From contig JAMXBB010000002.1 of the NCBI GenBank assembly GCA_024138015.1, positions 48,689,473 to 48,753,472 of the forward strand: DNA of 64,000 nucleotides, read 5' to 3'. The stretch is from Lumnitzera littorea (taxonomy: Eukaryota > Streptophyta > Magnoliopsida > Myrtales > Combretaceae). Shown piece after piece: positions 55,373 to 64,000 of this stretch. Each line of letters opens with the position of its first letter. Position 1 is the first letter of the stretch. Below the pieces are notes generated by a model. That model ran no database searches. It was given only the letters and a program-made list of their open reading frames with translations, and was not told the origin of the DNA. A program made the position numbers and the translations under genes.

Positions 55373-56581
55373 TAAGTGCACCTATCAATTTTAATATAGC
55401 GGATGTGAGTACGAGTCGATCCCTCAAAGATTTCGAGTACTAATATTAACCTTAGTTTTATTATCTAACCGGAAAATTATGATGAGTTGAATGAATTAAA
55501 AATACTGAAATTAACTATCTAAACTAATTATGAGACTTAATTAAGCAAATTAGAAAGCAATAAACTACGAACGACTTCAAGAAATTAATAACGTATTTAG
55601 GAATTATTTCCCCTAGTGTTTAACATGTGACTACTTAAAATATATTCAATTCAGTTTCTATTATTCTTGATCGGAGGGATTCACAATTAAAGTTAATATC
55701 TTTCTCAAGCATATTAACCCTAATCCTAAATTATTTACCGGAATCTCTTCACTTAGTAATATAACTTAGAATTGCATTAATGTATAATGAATTCCCACAC
55801 AAATAATCAATTTTCCAGAAGAAACATGTATCTTATCTTTAAGTATACATGTAATTCTCTTCAATTATGCTAAGATTTAATTACACATGTAATTTCTCAA
55901 TCAACATGCATAATATCATAAATTGATACTCTAGAATTATCAATCAACAATTAAACAACATAATTGAATCAAGAAAAGATAGAAACTTTATTGAAAATTA
56001 TAATTCAACTTAAGAGTCACATGAAACCCTAGGTTCCATAATCCTAAATACCCGAATTCTAAGCTATCATAATGAATCTAAAAACGAGTTCCATAAAAAA
56101 TATAAAATAAAACATGAAAAACCCCTTTGGTTGATGAACAATCTCTCTAATCTTGAAGTTGATGTTGCTCTCGCCTTTTTTTCTCTTTCTCCTCAAGTCT
56201 CTTCTCTTCTCTCGTGTCTCGTCTGTTTCTCTAATGTCTCTCTCTTGTCTAAACCCTCAGATATCCTTTTATATATATATTATAAGGATTCTGTTTTCAT
56301 CACCAGACACGGCCTGGGACATGGCCGTATCCCCAGGTCATGTGACTTTCTGCACCTAAGCAAATTTTTTTGCATAACTTCAAAACTTCATAACTCCTTC
56401 GTTTGAACTCCGAATTGAGTGAAACTTGATTCCTTTTCTTCGTTTTCGATCCCAGAACGCGTTCTAACCTTGAAATCAAAATTTTACTCAATTAAGTATC
56501 AATTTCTTTAAAGAAAAACAAAAATGTAAGGAAAATACTATAAAATCATCATGTGAAATATGTTTAAAATCAGAGTTATCA
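55373..56581 (-). mobile_element. Solo LTR of an Athila-like element (same family as ATH1)
   Basis: 1209 bp; the plus strand starts TGATATGAGGTAAGTGCACC and ends CAGAGTTATCA. Its reverse complement aligns with the ATH1 5' LTR along its length (e.g. ATTATGCATGTTGATTGAGA, the TTCTTGAAGTCGTTC-like end). No internal region is present, and the TSD is exact, so the internal part and one LTR were removed by LTR-LTR recombination after insertion. It contains a minus-strand U3 palindrome (56317-56332). Short frames inside (56131-56406) are not genes. Confidence 0.92.
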
Positions 56582-56586
56582 TGTGC

Positions 56587-57090
56587 CATCTTACTAAACT
56601 GATCCATGACGACTATTACAGAATCTTTCCCTTAGGCAATTCGTGATTGTCCGAGAATAAAGTCTATACATCAATTTAGTTCACAACCTTATCGAAACAT
56701 GTAGGGGCATTGCTTTCCCTTGTTTGACTCGGCATTTGGCCTTCTTACATACAACACAACTTTCGACAACTCGATGCACATCTCTTTGCATTCTCGACCA
56801 AAAGAATCAGCCATTTAATAGTTTATAGGTCCTCCTCTCTCCAAAGTGTTTGAAGAGTTCTCCAATGTAGGCTTTTTTGATTAATAATTCCCATAGGGAA
56901 CAAGTTGGCACGCACAATTTCCCCTCTTAGAATAGATAGCCATCCTCTATATAATACTCGTCTACTGTCCTCCTATTCACGCATCGCAAAATTATTGGTC
57001 CAAAGTATAGATCCTCGGAATACTATTCTTTGATACTCACAAAACCAAACAGCCTAACAGTTCTGCTAAGAGCATATGCCTCCTTAAAAG
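56587..57090 (-). pseudogene. G5 integrase, N-terminal part
   Basis: Decayed HHCC region and core start: the minus strand reads ENAKRCASSC, a Met/Pro-rich broken part, then CIDFILGQSRIA with the first catalytic Asp, and VIVVMDQFSKMAH just before the solo LTR. Stops are frequent. Confidence 0.65.
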
Positions 57091-58330
57091 AGTATCTACA
57101 ACAACGTTACTCTTTCCTTGCTTGTACCTTATCATAAAATTGAACCCCTGAAGGAATTCAACCCACTTTACCTACCACTTTGACAACTTGGTCTGACTTT
57201 GGAGGTACCTTAGTGATTCATGGTCTTATATATCACAAATTCTCTTGGCAATAAGTAATGTTACTACACTTGCATTGCTCGGATTAGTGCCAAAAGTTCC
57301 TTGTCATACATGGAGTAGCTCAACTGTAGTCAACGAAGCTTCTCATTGTAGAAGGCAACTGGTCGATTTTCTTGCATCAGGACAGTACCTATTCTAACAC
57401 TCGATGCTTCACATTCTAGCTCAAAAGTTTTATCGAAGTTGGGTAGTACTAATACTAGGGCGGAGGTTAATCTTTCTTTTACGTCGACAAAACTCCTTTC
57501 CTCCCTTTCTCCCCATTAGAAGTCGATGTTCTTCTTTATAAGCTTGGTAAGTGGTGCGGTGATGGTTTTGAAATTCCTGATAAACCTTCTATAAAACGAA
57601 GCCACTCTATAGAAACCTCTTACGTCGGCACAAGTAGTAGGAGTCGGCCACTCAACAATTGCTTTGATCTTCTCATCATCGACTCACAAGCCTCCTCTAT
57701 TAACTACATACCCTAAGAATACCACTTCCTCCTGGCAGAAGCAACACTTCTTCAAGTTGCCAAATAGTCTCTTGGTACGAAGGATATCTAAAATGGATCT
57801 AACATGTTCACAGTGACTCGACATGTCGACACTGTAGACTAAGATGTCGTCAAAGTATACTACAACACACTTCCCCATAAGATGTTGTAGCACATAGTTC
57901 ATAAGTCTCATAAAAGTGCTTGAGGCATTTGATAAGCCGAAGGGCATGACCATCTACTCATAAAGTCCATGTCAAGTCTTAAACATAGTCTTCCACTTGT
58001 CTCCTGACCTCATGCGGTTTTGATGGTAATCAGACTTGAGATCAATCTTGCTGAAAATCTTGGCTCCACAGAGCTCATCCAACAAGTCTTCTAGCCTTAG
58101 GATCGAATACCTGTATTTGATTGTGATTTTGTTTACGGTTCGGCTGTCAACACACATCCGCCAGGTACCATCCTTCTTCGATACTAGAAGTGCAAGCATA
58201 ACACAAGGGCTGAGACTCTCTCTCACATAATCTCTCCCCAGCAACTCATTCACTTAATGTTGGAGTTCAGAAGCTTGCTCAAGATTCATCCGATAAGCTG
58301 GCTTATTCAGTAGTGCAACACTAAGTACTA
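57091..58330 (-). pseudogene. G5 reverse transcriptase-RNase H
   Basis: Open at 58253-57972 (LLVSKKDGTWRMCVDSRTVN, KIDLKSDYHQNRM) and 57953-57684 (MVMPFGLSNASSTFMRLMNY, catalytic VVVYFDDILVYS, LKKCCFCQEEVVFLGYVV), separated by one stop. The RNase H start follows at 57520-57330 (LECEASSVRIGTVLMQEN, YDKELLALIRAM), where the usual D of CDAS is Glu. The end decays towards 57091. Very similar to G1 and G6. Confidence 0.85.
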
Positions 58331-58559
58331 AGTCAATGCAGTGCTTTATGCCTCTTGTTAGGGGCAATCCCGCAAGTAACTGTTCTAGAAACAGGTCGGC
58401 ACAGTCATCTAGCAACTCCTTCATTTCCTAGGGAAGGTCACCCCGCTCCTTCACTTCCAAGAGCCACCTGATCGACAATATGGTCAGCTTGTCAACATTG
58501 ATGGCCTCTCAAAGCTCGGCTCTACTCATCACTAGAGCCTTCTTCGACCCGCGAGCAAG

Positions 58560-58980
58560 TTTCATCTATAACTTGTTAACTTCTCTCGACGGCATCAAAT
58601 TCAATGTGATCTTCCGATCATCCTTTTCAAACATATACGTGTTCCTGTAGCCGTCATTCATAATTCTCCTGTTAAACAACCACAGCCTACCCAACAATAC
58701 GTAGGAAGCGCACATAAGCAGCACATCACAAAGGATTTAGTCAGAGTAATTCCCTATAGTGATCGGCAGTAGTATTTGCCGAGTGACATATAATGCTCTT
58801 TTTTCACTCAACCGGTGCAACTTATATGGCTTAGGATGTGCAACAATCAGCAGCTTCAGTTTTGAAACAAGATCGATCGATGCCACATTGGTGCAACTTC
58901 TACTATCCATAATGAGAGCATACATCTGATCATTTACCTTACAGGTGGTATGAAACAAATTCTCTCTCTATTCCTCCTTT
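58560..58980 (-). pseudogene. G5 aspartic protease
   Basis: Open at 58958-58737: FHTTCKVNDQMYALIMDSRSCTN has the active-site Asp but SRS where the family has S-G-S (Gly to Arg). HPKPYKLHRLSEKRALYV follows; VLLGRLWLFNRRIMNDGYRN is read beyond a stop. Same arrangement as G1 PR. Confidence 0.75.
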
Positions 58981-60250
58981 TGTGAGGGTTCCATGCTCAT
59001 AGTGTGCCGAACAACCATAAATAACTAGTTTAAGTCTTCGAGAAACACGTCCTCCTCAATTAGTTCTTTCTCGATAAGAACCTCCTCCTCCTCAAGTTCC
59101 TCATTCGTACTCTCTACTTCTAACTTCGAGATGTCTCCTTTAATGACCATCATCCTTCGATTTGGGCACTAAACAGCCATATGTCTGAACCCTTGACACT
59201 TGAAGCACTTGATCTAGTTAGTCTTGTTGCCAAACCCTTACCCCTTCTCATACGTTCGGGTCGGCACTACATCTTCAAGTCGGCCTTTCTACTTGGCTCT
59301 AATGTCAACTCTTTTATTTAGCTCAATACTTGACTGAGCTCGGTAACTTGCTTGACCCGGTTGGTTAGTTGGCATTTGTAGTTGTTACTCGGCTCCTTCT
59401 TTGCCTCTCTACTTACTGGGCAATCCTAACAGCTTCATCCATTGTGTCAAATCATTGGAGCTCCATAATGTCTCAGATGTCTCTTCTCAATCCAGTAATA
59501 AACCTTAAGACTGTTCGAGTTGGTGGTTCCTCCACTTCGCATCTTATCATAAGCATTTAGAATCCTTGAACATACTCATCAACATTTCAACCTCCTTGTC
59601 TCAACTCCTAAAGCCGAGTGAAAGTATCTTGGAGATACATTTCTGATACGAATCTATTTCTAAGAACTCTCTTCATCTCGAGCCAGGTGTTAATCTTTCG
59701 GTACCGCTCTCTTCTTCTCATGGCCTAAAAATTCTTTCACCACATGGCGGCATATCCAGAGAATTCAACAATAGCAATCCTCACTTTCTCATAAATCTCA
59801 TATTGATAGTAATCAAATACATGCTCCACCTTCTCTTCCCAATCCAGATACTTGTCAGCATTCCCAGATCGATCAAAACTCAGAATCTGAAGCTTCACAT
59901 GGTCGGATGCTTTGGGGACTTGTACATGCTCCTCTTCAAAATACTCTTCTTCCTCCTCATTAAGCTCTCTTAGGTCTATCCTTCGCTTTACTCGTCTACG
60001 AACTTCTCCACCTCGAACTGGTTGAGTTAGGTTCTGACCTCTAGTAGGTTAAATAGCTTGTGGAGTGTTTTACACGGCCTCAATGGGTCGACAAGACAAG
60101 GCATGAACACCTCGGGTCAAATCTACTAAGAGGTTAGCTACCTCATCAAGTCTCATCAGTACTTTTGGGAGTTCCCTAAGATTGTTGTCCATGGTGGATA
60201 ACTCCACTGTCATCATTAGTACCAATATTCATATTTGGATTTGTCATTTT
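58981..60250 (-). pseudogene. G5 gag, decayed
   Basis: Starts MTNPNMNIGTNDDSG at 60248. A stop follows after about 24 residues and the rest is spread over frames. The zinc knuckle near 59225-59165 reads CFKCQGFRHMAV-CPNRR (Gly to Arg, Gln to stop). An acidic Glu-rich stretch (59100-59040) and QLFMVVRHTMSMEPSQKEE precede the protease, as in G1. Confidence 0.68.
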
Positions 60251-60405
60251 TCCTCATAGATTCAAAATTTGAATAAACACTTCAAAAAGTGAACAACTAA
60301 TAACACAACAGTCAAATGAACACAGTAGCTTGCTCTATTTCTCACACTCAAAACAGAGTATAATAGGACTCAAGAAGAACTAGTTATAACTCACACAAAA
60401 CCTTC

Positions 60406-60418
60406 GCTCTAATACTAA
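60406..60418 (-). other. Primer binding site of G5, initiator tRNA-Met type, mutated
   Basis: Minus strand TTAGTATTAGAGC compared with TTGGTATCAGAGC; both differences are transitions. It lies two bases inside the 5' LTR border. Confidence 0.75.
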
Positions 60419-60420
60419 GA

Positions 60421-61274
60421 TATTGCAAACCATGATAAGAACAAACCAGGCCGATCGCTGGATATGTCCAAGCTTGGAAAAAGCTCGAAAAGGGTTAATG
60501 AGGAAACGTACAAAAAGAGTGACAAAGATGAATGAAATAGTAAGCAAAAACCCACAAACAGCTCTAGAGGATATGATGCACCAATGGAACTTTCGAGGAC
60601 TCACAACACAATTCGATATAATGTATAAATTAGTCCAATGAGGTTACTTGCCACCTAACCTTGCTTACGGGAAAGAATAAGAGTAATGCCAAGAGTAAAC
60701 AAGCAATGTTTACGTAAGGAAGAAAGTACTCAAATATATTGAAGGTAATCTAATAAGTTACAGCTACAAGTACAAAAGTATTTATATCCGTAAGTTAGGG
60801 CAACTTGCCCAAAAGAGAAAAGACAATAAGGACATTTCCTAAAGAAGTAATGTACATGATACAAAAGGATAAAAATGAATATACAAGGAAAATAATCATT
60901 GGTGCTATAGATTTTACATACGATATTATACGCATGGCTATGTTGCATTGGCAAGGTTATTAGGAGATGCAGACAAAATATATGGACAGGTAGGCTTGTC
61001 CAAGCAAGGATAGCCTAGTTAGTCCAGACTCTCTATATCTCGACTTATTGGCAAAGATGATGCTGAGTGATTAGTCAACTCAGCATTAGAGAAATCATCA
61101 ACTCGGTATAACACAAAATAATGGGCAGTCATATGGTACGGCATTAAAGGTGACTTGGTAAGGAAGTACTTGGCCTCGATAGGGGTTAGTTGGAATATAA
61201 GGATTTATCGTGCTAGCTCCTCTCGTCCTTGGGCTCAACTGTAGGTCAAAGGTCTCATAGTTTGATTCCCATCA
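60421..61274 (-). repeat. 5' LTR of G5
   Basis: Aligns with 53722-54576. On the plus strand it begins TATTGCAAACC where the partner has TGTTGCGAACC, so the terminal TG has become TA. It ends GATTCCCATCA before the TSD GGTTG. Confidence 0.9.
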
Positions 61275-61279
61275 GGTTG

Positions 61280-61562
61280 GCTTTGGATGGTCAGCTCTTA
61301 ACAGTTCTTCTTGGCCTTAGCATAGTAGAGATTGCTACATTCAAATTTGGCACTTGAACTACGGTTTAGTGCAGGGTTTACCTCGGCATGCTGGTTGATC
61401 ACCTCGGCAACATCTTGGATGGCATGAAGAGTAAAGTAGCTCAGTAGATCGAATTGGGGCAAATACTACTCCTTAGCGTTTAACTCACCTCGAACAGCTC
61501 GACAAACCACTTGAGAGAGCCTTCGGGCTCAGGAGCTTGTAATCGGTCCTTGATCCCTATCA
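61280..61562 (-). repeat. G6 3' LTR, right part
   Basis: Ends ...GATCCCTATCA at 61562 (minus-strand start TGATAGGGATC), placed by the PPT that follows and by analogy with G5. With the left part the LTR totals about 1.09 kb. Confidence 0.6.
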
Positions 61563-61570
61563 TCCCCTCC
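61563..61570 (-). other. Polypurine tract of G6
   Basis: Minus strand GGAGGGGA directly before TGATAGGG. Confidence 0.55.
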
Positions 61571-62790
61571 AAGTTGTTTGAGATTTAGGATCAAATTTGG
61601 TTCAGGTCCAGTTTGCTCATCTTTAGGAGTGTAAGGTTGGAGGTCGACAATGTTGAAAGAGTTTAAGACTTCGTATCCTTCAGGTAATTCAATCCTATAG
61701 GCATTAAGATTGATCTTTTCAAGCACTCTGAAAGGTCTGTTAGCTCTAGGAGACAACTTGCTCTTCCTTAAGTTTGGGAATCACTCCTTGCTAAGGTGTA
61801 TCCAAACAAAATCACCTAGCTAAAATTCTCTCTTCTTCCATCCTCGGCTTCACTTCTCAACCTTAATAACAGCTCGACTTAGTTGCTTTACAACCTTTTG
61901 GTGTATGCTTTTGATAGCTTCAACTTTCTTGATGGTTGGCCAGTCATCATCATCAGTTTTCGATTAAGGTGCTTAGTCCAATGGGAGCTTAGGGTTGAAC
62001 CCGTAGGTAACTTTAAATGGAGACATGCTTATGACGCTGTGGGTGGTCCGATTGTAGGCGAATTCAATGATTGGCAAAAACAGATCCCAATCAGCCATGT
62101 TTCATCTGACAGCAACTCGTAACAAAGTTCCTATAGTTTGGTTGACAACTTTGGTCTACCTATCGGTCTATGGATGGCAGGACGTACTGTACAATAACTT
62201 GGTTTCCAGTCGCCTCCAAAGTATCCTCCAAAAGTGGCTTATGAACTTAAGGTCTCAATCCGAAACTATGGTTCTGGGTACACCATAAAGCTTAATCACC
62301 TCCTGCAAGAAAAGAAAAGAGACAGCACAAAATGTGCCATCTTACTAAATCGATCCACAACTACCATGATGGAGTCCTTCGCTCAGGATGTCCTTAGTAA
62401 TCCTAACGTGAAGTCCATACTCAACTCGAACCATGGTTTAGTAGGGATTGGTAAGGGTTGGTAGTATCCTTGCTCAACTCGACTCTTTGCTTTTTAACAG
62501 GTCGTACATCTTTCCAGCATGGATTGGATATCTCTTTTCATCCTTAGCTAAAAGAATCTAGAGGATAATACCTCATAAGTTTAGTGTTAGCTAAAGTGTC
62601 CTATCAATCCCCCTCCATGTGCCTCTTGCACTAACAGTTCTTGCATAGAACAGGTCGGGATACATAGCCTCCTCTTCTTGAATAAGTATCTGTCCTCCTT
62701 GTGATAGTCGTCCAGCATCCATCCTTCCTTACAATAGACATAAATAGGACTAAAGTGTGGGTCTTCGGCATACAAATTCTTGATGGTTGA
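61571..62790 (-). pseudogene. G6 integrase
   Basis: N-terminus at 62775-62587 (YHKEDRYLFKKRRLCIPTCS, VQEAHGGGLIGHF), then CTTC. First catalytic Asp in LSMDFTLGLL; VVVDRFSKMAH follows. The second Asp block is lost in a shortened stretch near 62250-62300, and the Glu of the DGQTEVVN block is Lys (TDR-TKVVN near 62155) with both Gln codons turned to TAG. Further on, EFAYNRTTHSVISMSPF and the C-terminal domain (61756-61571: ANRPFRVLEKINLNAYRIEL, FNIVDLQPYTP) are well preserved. Catalytically dead. Confidence 0.8.
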
Positions 62791-63135
62791 AAATCCAAGT
62801 AACCTCGTCTACAGTTCCATTAAGAGGGTGTATTGTCTCGATAAAGCATCGGCCACTACATTGTTCTTTCTGTTCTTGTATTTTACGACATAAGAAAAAC
62901 CCTCCATGAACTCAACCCACTTGGCTTGTCTCCAAGACAACTTCGGTTGGCTCTTTAGATATCTCAAGGATTCATGATCGGTGTAGATCACGAAAATTCC
63001 TTGGGCAGCAAGTAGTGTTGCTACACTGTGAGGGCTCCAATTAAGGAGTTCTACTCCTTAAAGTTGAGTGTAGCTCCTCAAAGTTTCTCGCTAAAGTAAG
63101 TAATAGGTCAGCCTTCTTGCATTAGCACAATACCT
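62791..63135 (-). pseudogene. G6 RNase H
   Basis: The open stretch 62991-62809 has YTDHESLRYLKSQPKLSWRQ, KWVEFMEGFSYVVKYK and NVVADALSRQY, with the third and fourth acidic residues. The first part (VECDVSRLSIGIVLMQEG) is at the end of the 63470-63108 frame, and the YDKE-type Glu region lies in a broken stretch near 63030-63080. Confidence 0.8.
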
Positions 63136-64000
63136 ATGCTTAGTCTGGACACATCACACTCAACCATAAATACCTTGTCGAAGCTCGATAAAGCTAAGAC
63201 GGGGGTTATAGTTAGCTTCTCCTTTACATCTTCAAAAGTCCCCCTCTCTTTCTTACCCCATCTAAATTCAACATTCTTCTTCGAGAGTTCGATGAGCGGG
63301 GCTACAATCGTACTAAAATTCTTTATGAATCGGTGATATAATGATGCCAGCCCAAGGAAACTCCTTACGTCGGTAGAATAAGTCGGCTTAGGCCATTCTA
63401 TAATTACTCTTATCTTCTCCTCATCAACTTGGATGCCACCTCCACTCACAACAAATCCCAAGAAGATCACCTCCGATTGGTAGAAATCGCACTTCTTCAG
63501 ACTGGTGTAGAGCTATTCAGCTCGAAGTTTTGCAAGCACTTATCAGAGACGTTCTCGGTGCGTCTCCAGGTTGAGACCGTATACTAAAATGTCGTCAAAA
63601 TAAACCACAACAAACCTTCCCAACAAGTCTTAGAGCATGTGATTCATAAGTCGCATGAATGTGTTCGGTGCATTGGATAGCCCAAATGGTATTACAAGCC
63701 ACTCATATAAACCATGTCATGTCTTGAATGCAGTTTTTCACTCATCTCCTTTACGCATTCGAATCTAATGGTATCCAGATTTGAGATCGATCTTAGATAA
63801 CACTCTTGCTCCGCTTAACTCATATAACATATCATCAAGCCTAGGTATAGGATACCCATACTTGATGGCGATTTGATTAATGGCTCGGCTATCCACACAC
63901 ATCCTTCAAGAACCATCCTTCTTTGGTACTAATAAGGCTGGTATAGCATAGGGGCTCAAGGACTCGTGTACATACCCTTTCTTCAAGAGGTTGTCTACTT
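63136..64000 (-). pseudogene. G6 reverse transcriptase (cut by window end)
   Basis: Minus strand, right to left: PRLDDMLYELSGARVLSKID, IPFGLSNAPNTFMRLMNHML, catalytic VVVYFDDILVYG, LKKCDFYQSEVIFLGFVVSG and IIEWPKPTYSTDVRSFLGLA. Several stops lie in the palm (after YH, GDE, FKT). The fingers domain reaches the window edge. Confidence 0.83.

Larger units (their letters stand above)
53722..61274 (-). mobile_element. G5: Ty3/gypsy element with both LTRs, nested in the G6 LTR
   Basis: Minus-strand element with LTRs of 855 and 854 bp, PBS, gag, PR, RT, RNase H, IN and PPT, flanked by an exact 5-bp TSD. Without its 1.2-kb solo-LTR insert it is about 6.3 kb. Pol resembles G1 and G6. The LTRs differ at many places (e.g. 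53740-53790 versus 60440-60490), so the insertion is old, and all domains contain stops. Confidence 0.9.
61275..64000 (-). mobile_element. G6: Ty3/gypsy element, internal part, cut by window end
   Basis: Minus-strand element whose 3' LTR (52913-53721 plus 61280-61562) was split by G5. PPT, IN, RNase H and most of RT are in the window; PR, gag and 5' LTR must lie to the right. Same lineage as G1 and G5. Confidence 0.85.

Noticed and set aside
56131..56491. Three overlapping frames of 63-91 codons
   Set aside because: All inside the Athila-like solo LTR; the same sequence in ATH1 is LTR, not coding.
1..64000. tRNA, rRNA, miRNA-like or host exon signals
   Set aside because: tRNA-like matches are the PBS sites (complementary orientation, too short); no splice-supported host gene structure was recognised, although weak exons cannot be excluded without searches.

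Overview
This 64-kb window looks like nuclear DNA of a eudicot plant: AT-rich, full of poly-A/T and TA-microsatellites, and built almost entirely from plant LTR retrotransposons plus an endogenous pararetrovirus. I found no convincing single-copy host gene, no tRNA or rRNA gene and no CRISPR-like array. A deep repeat nest like this suggests heterochromatin (inference). The species cannot be named. One N at 34359 points to a draft assembly. All calls rest on reading translations and hand-aligning repeats; no search was run.

Layout. (1) 1-1036: right end of a minus-strand Tat/Ogre-like element (LTR tip, polypurine tract, 3' spacer with a ~35-bp tandem array). (2) 1037-6958: plus-strand Ty3/gypsy element (here 'G1') with a full 5' LTR, PBS, decayed gag-pol and a truncated 3' LTR. 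(3) 6960-14249: minus-strand Tekay/Del-like chromovirus ('G2') with a ~3.5-kb 3' LTR and no 5' LTR. (4) 14250-16184 and 36002-39587: two halves of one minus-strand endogenous caulimovirid ('EPRV-A'), split inside its reverse transcriptase by (5) 16185-36001, a minus-strand Tat/Ogre-type element ('OGR') with plant-mobile-domain-like ORF1, gag, PR, RT, two RNases H, IN and a 3' spacer carrying an 84-bp array. (6) 25401-30461: plus-strand Athila-like element ('ATH1') nested in the gag of OGR. (7) 39588-42095: a second pararetrovirus copy ('EPRV-B') on the plus strand, head to head with EPRV-A. (8) 42096-44194: LTR-like noncoding DNA. (9) 44195-50843: plus-strand Athila-like element ('ATH2') with gag and an ATHILA-ORF-1/env-like relic but no pol. 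(10) 50844-52912: no gene; one possible LTR piece. (11) 52913-64000: minus-strand Ty3/gypsy element ('G6') whose 3' LTR was entered by a relative ('G5', 53722-61274, TSD GGTTG), whose integrase was in turn entered by an Athila-like element now reduced to a solo LTR (55373-56581, TSD TGTGC).

The genes do not form a working pathway. They are pieces of retroelement replication machinery (capsid, protease, reverse transcriptase, RNase H, integrase), nearly all broken by stops and frameshifts. Many stops sit where the family has Gln, as expected from C-to-T decay of methylated DNA. Two independent three-level nests give relative ages: EPRV-A, then OGR, then ATH1; and G6, then G5, then the Athila solo LTR. 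The most unusual object is the ~2.5-kb imperfect inverted repeat made by EPRV-A and EPRV-B.
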